DNA of 64,000 bases from Acanthosepion lycidas (taxonomy: Eukaryota; Mollusca; Cephalopoda; Sepiida; Sepiidae). The position numbers and the translations under genes are program-made. This document shows, piece by piece, positions 1 to 12,193 of this stretch (positions are counted from its first letter, which is position 1; every line of letters begins with the position of its first letter). Where the stretch lies: contig OZ010611.1 in NCBI GenBank assembly GCA_963932145.1, positions 58,041,292 to 58,105,291 on the forward strand, written 5' to 3'. Under the pieces are notes generated by a model. The model did not search any database, had not been told where the DNA came from, and worked only from the letters and a program-made list of their open reading frames with translations.

Positions 1-1200
1 GAAATTATTTTTCATTCTAATTCATAGAAATGGAGTCGCGTGCAATGCTTTCGTCTCATACAACTGTGAGGTAGTAGAAAAATTTGTGGGCACAAAATGG
101 GTGATCATTGACTTATTCTCTTCTGTTTGTGCCTTGTCTTTAGCTTTTTCTTCTATATTTAACATTATGTAGAGGCTAGGCCCACCTCTAAATCTGGATT
201 GAAATTATTTTTCATTCTAATTCATAGAAATGGAGTAGCGTGCAATGGTGTCGTCTCATACAACTGTGAGTTAGTAGACAAATTTGTGGGCACAAAATGG
301 GTGATCAGTGTTGTTTTCTCTTCTGTTTGTGCCTTGTCTTTTGCTTTTTCTTCTATATTTAAGATTATGTAGAGGCAAGACCCACCTCTAAATCTGGATT
401 GAAATTATTTTTCATTCTAATTCATAGAAATGGAGTAGCGTGCAACGGTGTCATCTCATACAACTGTGAGTTAGTAGAATAATTTGCGGGCACAAAATGG
501 GTGATCAGTGATTTATTCTCTTCTGTTAGTGCCTTGTCTTTAGCTTTTTCTTCTATATTTAACATTATGTAGAGGCAAGGCCCCCCTCTAAATCTGGATT
601 GAAATTATTTTTCATTCTAATTCATAGAAATGGAGTAGCGTGCAGTGGTGTCGTCTCATACAACTGTGAGGTATTAGAAAAATTTGTGGGCACAAAATGG
701 GTGATCAGTGTCTTATTCTCTTCTGTTTGTGCCTTGTCTTTAGCTTTTTCTTCCATATTTAACATTATGTAGAGGCAAGGCGCCCCTCTAAATCTGGATT
801 GAAATTATTTTTCATTCTAATTCATAGAAATGGAGTAGCGTGCAATGGTGTCGTCTCATACAACTGTGAGTTAGTAGAAAAATTTGTGGGCACAAAATGT
901 TTGATCAGAGTCTTATTCTCTTTTGTTTGTGCCTTGTCTTTACCTTTTTCTTCTATATTTAGTATTATGTAGAGGCAAGTCGCCCCTCTAAATCTGGATT
1001 GAAATTATTTTTCATTCTAATTCATAGAAATGGAGTAACGTGCAATGGTGTCGTCTCATACAACTGTGAGTTAGTAGAAAAATTTGTGGGCCCAAAATGG
1101 GTGATCAGTGTCTTATTCTCTTCTGTTTGTGCCTTGTCTTTAGCTTTTTCTTCTATATTTAACATTATGTAGAGGCAAGGCCCCCCTCTAAATCTGGATT
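1..1200 (+). repeat. Six leading monomers, mixed variants
   Basis: Units at 1, 201, 401, 601, 801 and 1001 are each 200 bp and all of different type. Examples are GCGTGCAATGCTTTCGTC in the first, GTGTTGTTTTCTC in the second and TTTGATCAGAG with TAGTATTATG in the fifth. They precede the first copy of the 3197-bp period; I did not find the same six-unit order elsewhere in the window. Confidence 0.8.
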
Positions 1201-4200
1201 GAAATTATTTTTCATTCTAATTCATAGAAATGGAGTAACGTGCAATAGTGACGTCTCATACAATTGTGAGTTAGTAGAAAAATTTGTGGGCACAAAATGG
1301 TTGATCAGTGCCTTATTCTCTTCTGTTTGTGCCTTGTCTTTAGCTTTTTCTTCTATATTTATCATTATGTAGATGGAAGGCCAACCTCTAAATCTGGATT
1401 GAAATTATTTTTCATTCTAATTCATAGAAATGGAGTAGCGTGCAATGGTGTCGTCTCATACAACTGTGAGTTAGTAGAAAGAATTTGTGGGCACAAAATG
1501 GGTGATCAGTGATTATTCTCTTCTGTTTGGGCCTTGTCTCTAGCTTTTTCTTCTATTTTTAACATTATGTAGAGGCAAGGCCACCGTCTGAATCTGAATT
1601 GAAATTATTTTTCATTCTAATTCATAGAAATGGAGTAGCGTGCAATGGTGTCGTCTCATTCAACTGTGAGTAATAGAAAAATTTGAGGGCAAAAATGGGT
1701 GATCAGTGTCTTATTCTCTTCTGTTTGTGCCTTGTCTTTAGCTTTTTCTTCTATATTTAACATTATGTAGAGGCAAGGCGCCCCTCTAAATCTGGATTGA
1801 AATTATTTTTCATTCTAATTCATAGAAATGGAGTAGCGTGCAATGGTGTCGTCTCATACCACTGTGAGTTAGTAGAAAAATTTGTGGGCACAAAATGGGT
1901 GATCAGTGTCTTATTCTCTTCTGTTAGTGCCTTGTCTTTAACCTTTTCTTCTATATTTAACATTATGTAGATGCAAGGCCACCCTCTAAATCTAGATAGA
2001 AATTATTTTTCATTCTAATTCATAGAAATGGAGTAGCGTGCAATGGTGTCGTCTCATTCAACTGTGAGTTAGTAGAAAAATTTGTGGGCACAAAATGTTT
2101 GATCAGATTCTTATTCTCTTCCGTTTGTGCCTTGTCTTTAGCTTTTTCTTCTATATTTAACATTATGTAGAGGCAAGGCCCATTTCTAAATCTGGATTGA
2201 AATTATTTTTCATTCTAATTCATAGAAATGGAGTAGCGTGCAATGGTGTCGTCTCATACAACTGTGAGTTAGTAGAAAAATTTGTGGGCACAAAATGGGT
2301 GATCATTGACTTTTTCTCTTCTGTTTGTGCCTTGTCTTTAGCTTTTTCTTCTATATTTAACATTATGTAGAGGCTAGGCATCCCCTCTGTATCTGGATTG
2401 AAATTATTTTTCATTCTAATTCATAGAAATGGAGTAGCGTGCAATGGTGTCGTCTCATACAACTGTGAGGTAGTAGATAAATTTGTGGGCACAAAATGGG
2501 TGATCAGTGTCTTATTCTCTTCTGTTTGTACTTGTCTTTAGCTTTTTCTTCCATATTTAACATTATGTAGAGGCAAGGTGCCCCTCTAAATCTGGATTGA
2601 AATTATTTTTCATTCTAATTCATAGAAATGGAGTAGTGTGCAATGGTGTCGTCTCATTCAACTGTGAGTTAGTAGAAAAATTTGGGGGCAAAAATGGGTG
2701 ATCAGTGTCTTATTCTCTTCTTTTTATGCCTTGTCTTTAGCTTTTTCTTCTATATTTAACATTATGTAGAGGCAAGGCGCCCCTCTAAATCTGGATTGAA
2801 ATTATTTTTCATTCTAATTCATAGAAATGGAGTAACGTGCAATGGTGTCGTCTCATACAACTGTGAGTTAGTAGAAAAATTTGAGGGCACAAAATGGGTG
2901 ATCAGTGTCTTATCCTCTTCTGTTTGTGCCTTGTCTTTAGCTTTTTCTTCTATATTTAACATTATGTAGAGGCAAGGCCCCCCTCTAAATCTGGATTGAA
3001 ATTATTTTTCATTCTAATTCATAGAAATGGAGTAACGTGCAATAGTGACGTCTCATACAATTGTGAGTTAGTAGAAAAATTTGTGGGCACAAAATGGGTG
3101 ATCAGTGTCTTATTCTCTTCTGTTTGTGCCTTGTCTTTAGCTTTTTCTTCCATATTTAACATTATGTAGAGGCAAGGCGCCCCTCTAAATCTGGATTGAA
3201 ATTATTTTTCATTCTAATTCATAGAATTGGAGTAACGTGCAATGGTGTCGTCTCATACAACTGTGAGTTAGTAGAAAAATTTGTGGGCACAAAATGTTTG
3301 ATCAGAGTCTTATTCTCTTCTGTTTGTGCCTTGTCTTTACCTTTTTCTTCTATATTTAGTATTATGTAGAGGCAAGGCGCCCCTCTAAATCTGGATTGAA
3401 ATTATTTTTCATTCTAATTCATAGAAATGGTGTAACGTGGAATGGTGTCGTCTCATACAACTTTGAGTTAGTAGAAAAATTTGTGGGCACAAAATGGGTG
3501 ATCAGTGTCTTATTCTCTTCTGTTTGTACCTTTTCTTTAGCTTTTTCTTCTATATTTAACATTATGTAGAGGCAAGGCCCCCCTCTAAATCTGGATTGAA
3601 ATTATTTTTCATTCTAATTCATAGAAATGGAGTAGCGTGCAATGGTGTCATCACGTACAACTGTGAGTTAGTAGAAAAATTTGTGGGCAAAAAATGGGTG
3701 ATCATTGATTTATTCTCTTCTGTTTGTGCCTTGTCTTTAGCTTTTTCTTCTATATTTAACATTATGTAGAGGCAAGGCCCCCCTCTAAATCTGGATTGAA
3801 ATTATTTTTCATTCTAATTCATAGAAATGGAGTAGCGGGCAATGGTGTCGTCTCATACAACTGTGAGTTAGTAGAAAAATTTGTGGGCACAAATTGGGTG
3901 ATCAGTGTCTTATTCTCTTCTGTTTGTGCCTTGTCTTTAGCTTTTTCTTCTATATTTAGTATTATGTAGAGGCAAGGCGCGCCTCTAAATCTGGATTGCA
4001 ATTATTTTTCATTCTAATTGAAAGAAATGGAGTAACGTGGAATGGTGTCGTCTCATACATCTGTGAGTTAGTAGAAAAATTAGTGGGCACAATATGGGTG
4101 ATCAGTGTCTTATTCTCTTCTGTTTGTGCCTTGTCTTTAGCTTTTTCTTCTATATTTAACATTATGTAGAGGGAAGGCCCCCCTCTAAATCTGGATTGAA

Positions 4201-4397
4201 ATTATTTTTCATTCTAATTCATAGAAATGGAGTAACGTGCAATAGTGACGTCTCATACAATTGTGAGTTAGTAGAAAAATTTGTGGGCACAAAATGGGTG
4301 ATCAGTGTCTTTTTCTCTTCTGTTTGTGCCTTGTCTTTAGCTTTTTCTTCTATATTTAGTATTATGTAGAGGCAAGGCGCCCCTCTAAATCTGGATT
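1201..4397 (+). repeat. 16-monomer higher-order repeat, first copy (3197 bp)
   Basis: Sixteen distinguishable monomers. The marker series is GTGACGTCTC with GATCAGTGCC (1201), AAAGAATTTG with GTGATTATTC (1401), TTTGAGGGCAAAAATGG (1601), CATACCACTG (1799), ATTCAACT with GATCAGATTC (1999), GGCTAGGCATCCCC (2199), GTTTGTACTTG (2400) and GGGGGCAAAAATGG (2599), followed by eight more. The series restarts at 4398, exactly 3197 bp downstream. Confidence 0.85.
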
Positions 4398-5995
4398 GAA
4401 ATTATTTTTCATTCTAATTCATAGAAATGGAGTAACGTGCAATAGTGACGTCTCATACAATTGTGAGTTAGTAGAAAAATTTGTGGGCACAAAATGGTTG
4501 ATCAGTGCCTTATTCTCTTCTGTTTGTGCCTTGTCTTTAGCTTTTTCTTCTATATTAATCATTATGTAGAGGGAAGGCCACCCTCTAAATCTGGATTGAA
4601 ATTATTTTTCATTCTAATTCATAGAAATGGAGTAGCGTGCAATGGTGTCGTCTCATACAACTGTGAGTTAGTAGAAAGAATTTGTGGGCACAAAATGGGT
4701 GATCAGTGATTATTCTCTTCTGTTTGGGCCTTGTCTCTAGCTTTTTCTTCTATATTTAACATTATGTAGAGGCAAGGCCACCGTCTAAATCTGAATTGAA
4801 ATTATTTTTCATTCTAATTCATAGAAATAGAGTAGCGTGCAATGGTGTCGTCTCATTCAACTGTGAGTTAGTAGAAAAATTTGAGGGCAAAAATGGGTGA
4901 TCAGTGTCTTATTCTCTTCTGTTTGTGCCTTGTCTTTAGCTTTTTCTTCTATATTTAACATTATGTAGAGGCAAGGCGCCCCTCTAAATCTGGATTGAAA
5001 TTATTTTTCATTCTAATTCATAGAAATGGAGTAGCGTGCAATGGTGTCGTCTCATACCACTGTGAGTTAGTAGAAAAATTTGTGGGCACAAAATGGGTGA
5101 TCAGTGTCTTATTCTCTTCTGTTAGTGCCTTGTCTTTAACCTTTTCTTCTATATTTAACATTATGTAGATGCAAGGCCCCCCTCTAAATCTGGATAGAAA
5201 TTATTTTTCATTCTAATTCATAGAAATGGAGTAGCGTGCAATGGTGTCGTCTCATTCAACTGTGAGTTAGTAGAAAAATTTGTGGGCACAAAATGTTTGA
5301 TCAGATTCTTATTCTCTTCCGTTTGTGCCTTGTCTTTAGCTTTTTCTTCTATATTTAACATTATGTAGAGGCAAGGCCCCTTTCTAAATCTGGATTGAAA
5401 TTATTTTTCATTCTAATTCATAGAAATGGAGTAGCTTGCAATGGTGTCGTCTCATACAACTGTGAGTTAGTAGAAAAATTTGTGGGCACAAAATGGGTGA
5501 TCATTGACTTTTTCTCTTCTGTTTGTGCCTTGTCTTTAGCTTTTTCTTCTATATTTAACATTATGTAGAGGCTAGGCATCCCCTCTGTATCTGGATTGAA
5601 ATTATTTTTCATTCTAATTCATAGAAATGGAGTAGCGTGCAATGGTGTCGTCTCATACAACTGTGAGGTAGTAGTTAAATTTGTGGGCACAAAATGGGTG
5701 ATCAGTGTCTTATTCTCTTCTGTTTGTACTTGTCTTTAGCTTTTTCTTCCATATTTAACATTATGTAGAGGCAAGGTGCCCCTCTAAATCTGGATTGAAA
5801 TTATTTTTCATTCTAATTCATAGAAATGGAGTAGTGTGCAATGGTGTCGTCTCATTCAACTGTGAGTTAGTAGAAAAATTTGGGGGCAAAAATGGGTGAT
5901 CAGTGTCTTATTCTCTTCTGTTTGTGCCTTGTCTTTAGCTTTTTCTTCTATATTTAACATTATGTAGAGGCAAGGCGCCCCTCTAAATCTGGATT
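4398..5995 (+). repeat. Second, truncated copy of the 16-mer (8 monomers)
   Basis: Units repeat the order of 1201-2797 with few changes, for example TAGCTTGCAATGG near 5433 and TAGTTAAATTTG near 5672. After eight monomers the series breaks at a hybrid unit (5996-6195) instead of continuing as the first copy does. Confidence 0.85.
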
Positions 5996-7593
5996 GAAAT
6001 TATTTTTCATTCTAATTCATAGAAATGGAGTAACGTGCAATGGTGTCGTCTCATACAACTGTGAGTTAGTAGAAAAATTTGAGGGCACAAAATGGGTGAT
6101 CAGTGCCTTATTCTCTTCTGTTTGTGCCTTGTCTTTGGCTTTTTCTTCTATATTTATCATTATGTAGAGGGAAGGCCACCCTCTAAATCTGGATTGAAAT
6201 TATTTTTCATTCTAATTCATAGAAATGGAGTAGCGTGCAATGGTGTCGTCTCATTCAACTGTGAGTTAGTAGAAAAATTTGAGGGCAAAAATGGGTGATC
6301 AGTGTCTTATTCTCTTCTGTTTGTGCCTTGTCTTTAGCTTTTTCTTCTATATTTAACATTATGTAGAGGCAAGGCGCCCCTCTAAATCTGGATTGAAATT
6401 ATTTTTCATTCTAATTCATAGAAATGGAGTAGCGTGCAATGGTGTCGTCTCATACCACTGTGAGTTAGTAGAAAAATTTGTGGGCACAAAATGGGTGATC
6501 AGTGTCTTATTCTCTTCTGTTAGTGCCTTGTCTTTAACCTTTTCTTCTATATTTAACATTATGTAGATGCAAGGCCCCCCTCTAAATCTGGATAGAAATT
6601 ATTTTTCATTCTAATTCATAGAAATGGAGTAGCGTGCAATGGTGTCGTCTCATTCAACTGTGAGTTAGTAGAAAAATTTGTGGGCACAAAATGTTTGATC
6701 AGATTCTTATTCTCTTCTGTTTGTGCCTTGTCTTTAGCTTTTTCTTCTATATTTAACATTATGTAGAGGCAAGGCCTCTTTCTAAATCTGGATTGAAATT
6801 ATTTTTCATTCTAATTCATAGAAATGGAGTAGCGTGCAATGGTGTCGTCTCATACAACTGTGAGTTAGTAGAAAAATTTGTGGGCACAAAATGGGTGATC
6901 ATTGACTTTTTCTCTTCTGTTTGTGCCTTGTCTTTAGCTTTTTCTTCTATATTTAACATTATGTAGAGGCTAGGCATCCCCTCTGTATCTGGATTGAAAT
7001 TATTTTTCATTCTAATTCATAGAAATGGAGTAGCGTGCAATGGTGTCGTCTCATACAACTGTGAGGTAGTAGATAAATTTGTGGGCACAAAATGGGTGAT
7101 CAGTGTCTTATTCTCTTCTGTTTGTACTTGTCTTTAGCTTTTTCTTCCATATTTAACATTATGTAGAGGCAAGGTGCCCCTCTAAATCTGGATTGAAATT
7201 ATTTTTCATTCTAATTCATAGAAATGGAGTAGTGTGCAATGGTGTCGTCTCATTCAACTGTGAGTTAGTAGAAAAATTTGGGGGCAAAAATGGGTGATCA
7301 GTGTCTTATTCTCTTCTGTTTGTGCCTTGTCTTTAGCTTTTTCTTCTATATTTAACATTATGTAGAGGCAAGGCGCCCCTCTAAATCTGGATTGAAATTA
7401 TTTTTCATTCTAATTCATAGAAATGGAGTAACGTGCAATGGTGTCGTCTCATACAACTGTGAGTTAGTAGAAAAATTTGAGGGCACAAAATGGGTGATCA
7501 GTGTCTTATCCTCTTCTGTTTGTGCCTTGTCTTTAGCTTTTTCTTCTATATTTAACATTATGTAGAGGCAAGGCCCCCCTCTAAATCTGGATT
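4798..7593 (+). repeat. Tandem 7-monomer duplication, 2 x 1398 bp
   Basis: Units at 4798-6195 and 6196-7593 show the same order: TTTGAGGGCAAAAATGG, CATACCACTG, ATTCAACT/GATCAGATTC, GGCTAGGCATCCCC, GTTTGTACTTG, GGGGGCAAAAATGG and a GTAACG/GAGGGCAC unit. The copies differ mainly in the back half of the seventh unit and in small changes such as TTCCGTTTG versus TTCTGTTTG. It overlaps the neighbouring 16-mer and 13-mer because the amplifications are nested. Confidence 0.85.
5996..6195 (+). repeat. Hybrid monomer at an unequal-exchange junction
   Basis: The front half (GTAACG, TTTGAGGGCAC) matches the unit at 2798. The back half (GATCAGTGCC, TTTATCATTATG, AGGGAAGGCCACCC) matches the units at 1201 and 4398. 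The switch falls between monomer positions of about 92 and 109. This is the expected product of out-of-register recombination between two monomers and marks the junction of the 1398-bp duplication. Confidence 0.75.
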
Positions 7594-9594
7594 GAAATTA
7601 TTTTTCATTCTAATTCATAGAAATGGAGTAACGTGCAATAGTGACGTCTCATACAATTGTGAGTTAGTAGAAAAATTTGTGGGAACAAAATGGGTGATCA
7701 GTGTCTTATTCTCTTCTGTTTGTGCCTTGTCTTTAGCTTTTTCTTCCATATTTAACATTATGTAGAGGCAAGGCGCCCCTCTAAATCTGGATTGAAATTA
7801 TTTTTCATTCTAATTCATAGAATTGGAGTAACGTGCAATGGTGTCGTCTCATACAACTGTGAGTTAGTAGAAAAATTTGTGGGCACAAAATGTTTGATCA
7901 GAGTCTTATTCTCTTCTGTTTGTGCCTTGTCTTTACCTTTTTCTTCTATATTTAGTATTATGTAGAGGCAAGGCGCCCCTCTAAATCTGGATTGAAATTA
8001 TTTTTCATTCTAATTCATAGAAATGGAGTAACGTGGAATGGTGTCGTCTCATACAACTTCGAGTTAGTAGAAAAATTTGTGGGCACAAAATGGGTGATCA
8101 GTGTCTTATTCTCTTCTGTTTGTGCCTTGTATTTAGCTTTTTCTTCTATATTTAGCATTATGTAGAGGCAAGGCCACCCTCTAAATCTGGATTGAAATTA
8201 TTTTTCATTCTAATTCATAGAAATGGAGTAACGTGCAATAGTGACGTCTCATACAATTGTGAGTTAGTAGAAAAATTTGTGGGCACAAAATGGGTGATCT
8301 GTGTCTTATTCTCTTCTGTTTGTGCCTTTTCTTTAGCTTTTTCTTCTATATTTAACATTATGTAGAGGCAAGGCCCCCCTCTAAATCTGGATTGAAATTA
8401 TTTTTCATTCTAATTCATAGAAATGGAGTAGCGTGCAATGGTGTCATCACATACAACTGTGAGTTAGTAGAAAAATTTGTGGGCAAAAAATGGGTGATCA
8501 TTGATTTATTCTCTTCTGTTTGTGCCTTGTCTTTAGCTTTTTCTTCTATATTTAACATTATGTAGAGGCAAGGCCCCCCTCTAAATCTGGATTGAAATTA
8601 TTTTTCATTCTAATTCATAGAAATGGAGTAACGTGCAATAGTGACGTCTCATACAATTGTGAGTTAGTAGAAAAATTTGTGGGCACAAAATGGGTGATCA
8701 GTGTCTTTTTCTCTTCTGTTTGTGCCTTGTCTTTAGCTTTTTCTTCTATATTTAACATTATGTAGAGGCAAGGCCCCCCTCTAAATCTGGATTGTAATTA
8801 TTTTTCATTCTAATTCATAGAAATGGACTAGCGTGCAATTGTGTCATCACATACAACTGTGAGTTAGTAGAAAAATTTGTGGGCACAAAATGGGTGATCA
8901 TTGACTTATTCTCTTCTGTTTGTGCCTTGTCCTTAGCTTTTTCTTCTATATTTAACATTATGTAGAGGCAAGGCCCCCCTCTAAATCTGGATTGAAATTA
9001 TTTTTCATTCTAATTCATAGAAATGGAGTAGCGTGCAATGGTGTCGTCTCATACAACTATGAGTTAGTAGAAAAATTTGTGGGCACAAAATGGGTGATCA
9101 GTGTCTTATTCTCTTCTGTTTGTGCCTTGTCTTTAGCTTTTTCTTCTATATTTAACATTATGTAGAGGCAAGGCCCCCCTCTAAATCTGGATTGAAATTA
9201 TTTTTCATTCTAATTCCTAGAATTGGAGTAACGTGCAATAGTGACGTCTCATACAATTGTGAGTTAGTAGAAAAATTTGTGGGCACAAAATGGGTGATCA
9301 GTGTCTTATTCTCTTCTGTTTGTGCCTTGTCTTTAGCTTTTTCTTCTATATTTAACATTATGTAGAGGCAAGGCCCCCCTCTAAATCTGGATTGAAATTA
9401 TTTTTCATTCTAATTCATAGAAATGGAGTAGCGTGCAATGGTGTCGTCTCATACTACTGTGAGTTAGTAGAAAAATTTGTGGGCACAAAATGGCTGATCA
9501 GTGTCTTATTCTCTTCTGTTTGTGCCTTGTCTTTAGCTTTTTCTTCTATATTTAACATTATGTAGAGGCTAGGCATCCCCTCTGTATCTGGATT
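6996..9594 (+). repeat. 13-monomer higher-order repeat, copy 1 (2599 bp)
   Basis: Unit order: GTTTGTACTTG, GGGGGCAAAAATGG, CTTATCCTC, GTGGGAACAAAATGG, GAATTGGAGTAACG with TTTGATCAGAG, GTAACGTGGAATGG, GATCTGTGTC, GTCATCACATAC, GTGTCTTTTTC, GGACTAGCG with CAATTGTGTC, CAACTATGAG, TTCCTAGAATTGG, and a CTACTGTG unit ending GGCTAGGCATCCCC. The next copy follows directly. The only difference I noticed between copies 1 and 2 is at 8060 (C here, T in copy 2). Confidence 0.92.
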
Positions 9595-12193
9595 GAAATT
9601 ATTTTTCATTCTAATTCATAGAAATGGAGTAGCGTGCAATGGTGTCGTCTCATACAACTGTGAGGTAGTAGATAAATTTGTGGGCACAAAATGGGTGATC
9701 AGTGTCTTATTCTCTTCTGTTTGTACTTGTCTTTAGCTTTTTCTTCCATATTTAACATTATGTAGAGGCAAGGTGCCCCTCTAAATCTGGATTGAAATTA
9801 TTTTTCATTCTAATTCATAGAAATGGAGTAGTGTGCAATGGTGTCGTCTCATTCAACTGTGAGTTAGTAGAAAAATTTGGGGGCAAAAATGGGTGATCAG
9901 TGTCTTATTCTCTTCTGTTTGTGCCTTGTCTTTAGCTTTTTCTTCTATATTTAACATTATGTAGAGGCAAGGCGCCCCTCTAAATCTGGATTGAAATTAT
10001 TTTTCATTCTAATTCATAGAAATGGAGTAACGTGCAATGGTGTCGTCTCATACAACTGTGAGTTAGTAGAAAAATTTGAGGGCACAAAATGGGTGATCAG
10101 TGTCTTATCCTCTTCTGTTTGTGCCTTGTCTTTAGCTTTTTCTTCTATATTTAACATTATGTAGAGGCAAGGCCCCCCTCTAAATCTGGATTGAAATTAT
10201 TTTTCATTCTAATTCATAGAAATGGAGTAACGTGCAATAGTGACGTCTCATACAATTGTGAGTTAGTAGAAAAATTTGTGGGAACAAAATGGGTGATCAG
10301 TGTCTTATTCTCTTCTGTTTGTGCCTTGTCTTTAGCTTTTTCTTCCATATTTAACATTATGTAGAGGCAAGGCGCCCCTCTAAATCTGGATTGAAATTAT
10401 TTTTCATTCTAATTCATAGAATTGGAGTAACGTGCAATGGTGTCGTCTCATACAACTGTGAGTTAGTAGAAAAATTTGTGGGCACAAAATGTTTGATCAG
10501 AGTCTTATTCTCTTCTGTTTGTGCCTTGTCTTTACCTTTTTCTTCTATATTTAGTATTATGTAGAGGCAAGGCGCCCCTCTAAATCTGGATTGAAATTAT
10601 TTTTCATTCTAATTCATAGAAATGGAGTAACGTGGAATGGTGTCGTCTCATACAACTTTGAGTTAGTAGAAAAATTTGTGGGCACAAAATGGGTGATCAG
10701 TGTCTTATTCTCTTCTGTTTGTGCCTTGTATTTAGCTTTTTCTTCTATATTTAGCATTATGTAGAGGCAAGGCCACCCTCTAAATCTGGATTGAAATTAT
10801 TTTTCATTCTAATTCATAGAAATGGAGTAACGTGCAATAGTGACGTCTCATACAATTGTGAGTTAGTAGAAAAATTTGTGGGCACAAAATGGGTGATCTG
10901 TGTCTTATTCTCTTCTGTTTGTGCCTTTTCTTTAGCTTTTTCTTCTATATTTAACATTATGTAGAGGCAAGGCCCCCCTCTAAATCTGGATTGAAATTAT
11001 TTTTCATTCTAATTCATAGAAATGGAGTAGCGTGCAATGGTGTCATCACATACAACTGTGAGTTAGTAGAAAAATTTGTGGGCAAAAAATGGGTGATCAT
11101 TGATTTATTCTCTTCTGTTTGTGCCTTGTCTTTAGCTTTTTCTTCTATATTTAACATTATGTAGAGGCAAGGCCCCCCTCTAAATCTGGATTGAAATTAT
11201 TTTTCATTCTAATTCATAGAAATGGAGTAACGTGCAATAGTGACGTCTCATACAATTGTGAGTTAGTAGAAAAATTTGTGGGCACAAAATGGGTGATCAG
11301 TGTCTTTTTCTCTTCTGTTTGTGCCTTGTCTTTAGCTTTTTCTTCTATATTTAACATTATGTAGAGGCAAGGCCCCCCTCTAAATCTGGATTGTAATTAT
11401 TTTTCATTCTAATTCATAGAAATGGACTAGCGTGCAATTGTGTCATCACATACAACTGTGAGTTAGTAGAAAAATTTGTGGGCACAAAATGGGTGATCAT
11501 TGACTTATTCTCTTCTGTTTGTGCCTTGTCCTTAGCTTTTTCTTCTATATTTAACATTATGTAGAGGCAAGGCCCCCCTCTAAATCTGGATTGAAATTAT
11601 TTTTCATTCTAATTCATAGAAATGGAGTAGCGTGCAATGGTGTCGTCTCATACAACTATGAGTTAGTAGAAAAATTTGTGGGCACAAAATGGGTGATCAG
11701 TGTCTTATTCTCTTCTGTTTGTGCCTTGTCTTTAGCTTTTTCTTCTATATTTAACATTATGTAGAGGCAAGGCCCCCCTCTAAATCTGGATTGAAATTAT
11801 TTTTCATTCTAATTCCTAGAATTGGAGTAACGTGCAATAGTGACGTCTCATACAATTGTGAGTTAGTAGAAAAATTTGTGGGCACAAAATGGGTGATCAG
11901 TGTCTTATTCTCTTCTGTTTGTGCCTTGTCTTTAGCTTTTTCTTCTATATTTAACATTATGTAGAGGCAAGGCCCCCCTCTAAATCTGGATTGAAATTAT
12001 TTTTCATTCTAATTCATAGAAATGGAGTAGCGTGCAATGGTGTCGTCTCATACTACTGTGAGTTAGTAGAAAAATTTGTGGGCACAAAATGGCTGATCAG
12101 TGTCTTATTCTCTTCTGTTTGTGCCTTGTCTTTAGCTTTTTCTTCTATATTTAACATTATGTAGAGGCTAGGCATCCCCTCTGTATCTGGATT
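9595..12193 (+). repeat. 13-monomer higher-order repeat, copy 2 (2599 bp)
   Basis: Same 13 units in the same order and the same total length as the preceding copy. Near-identity over 2.6 kb, against visibly larger differences between adjacent monomers, is the defining mark of a recently amplified HOR. Confidence 0.92.

Noticed and set aside
102..107. Repeated TGATCA (BclI) sites as functional elements
   Set aside because: A six-base palindrome once per unit is expected from repetition alone. It is useful only as a marker; one or two variants alter it.
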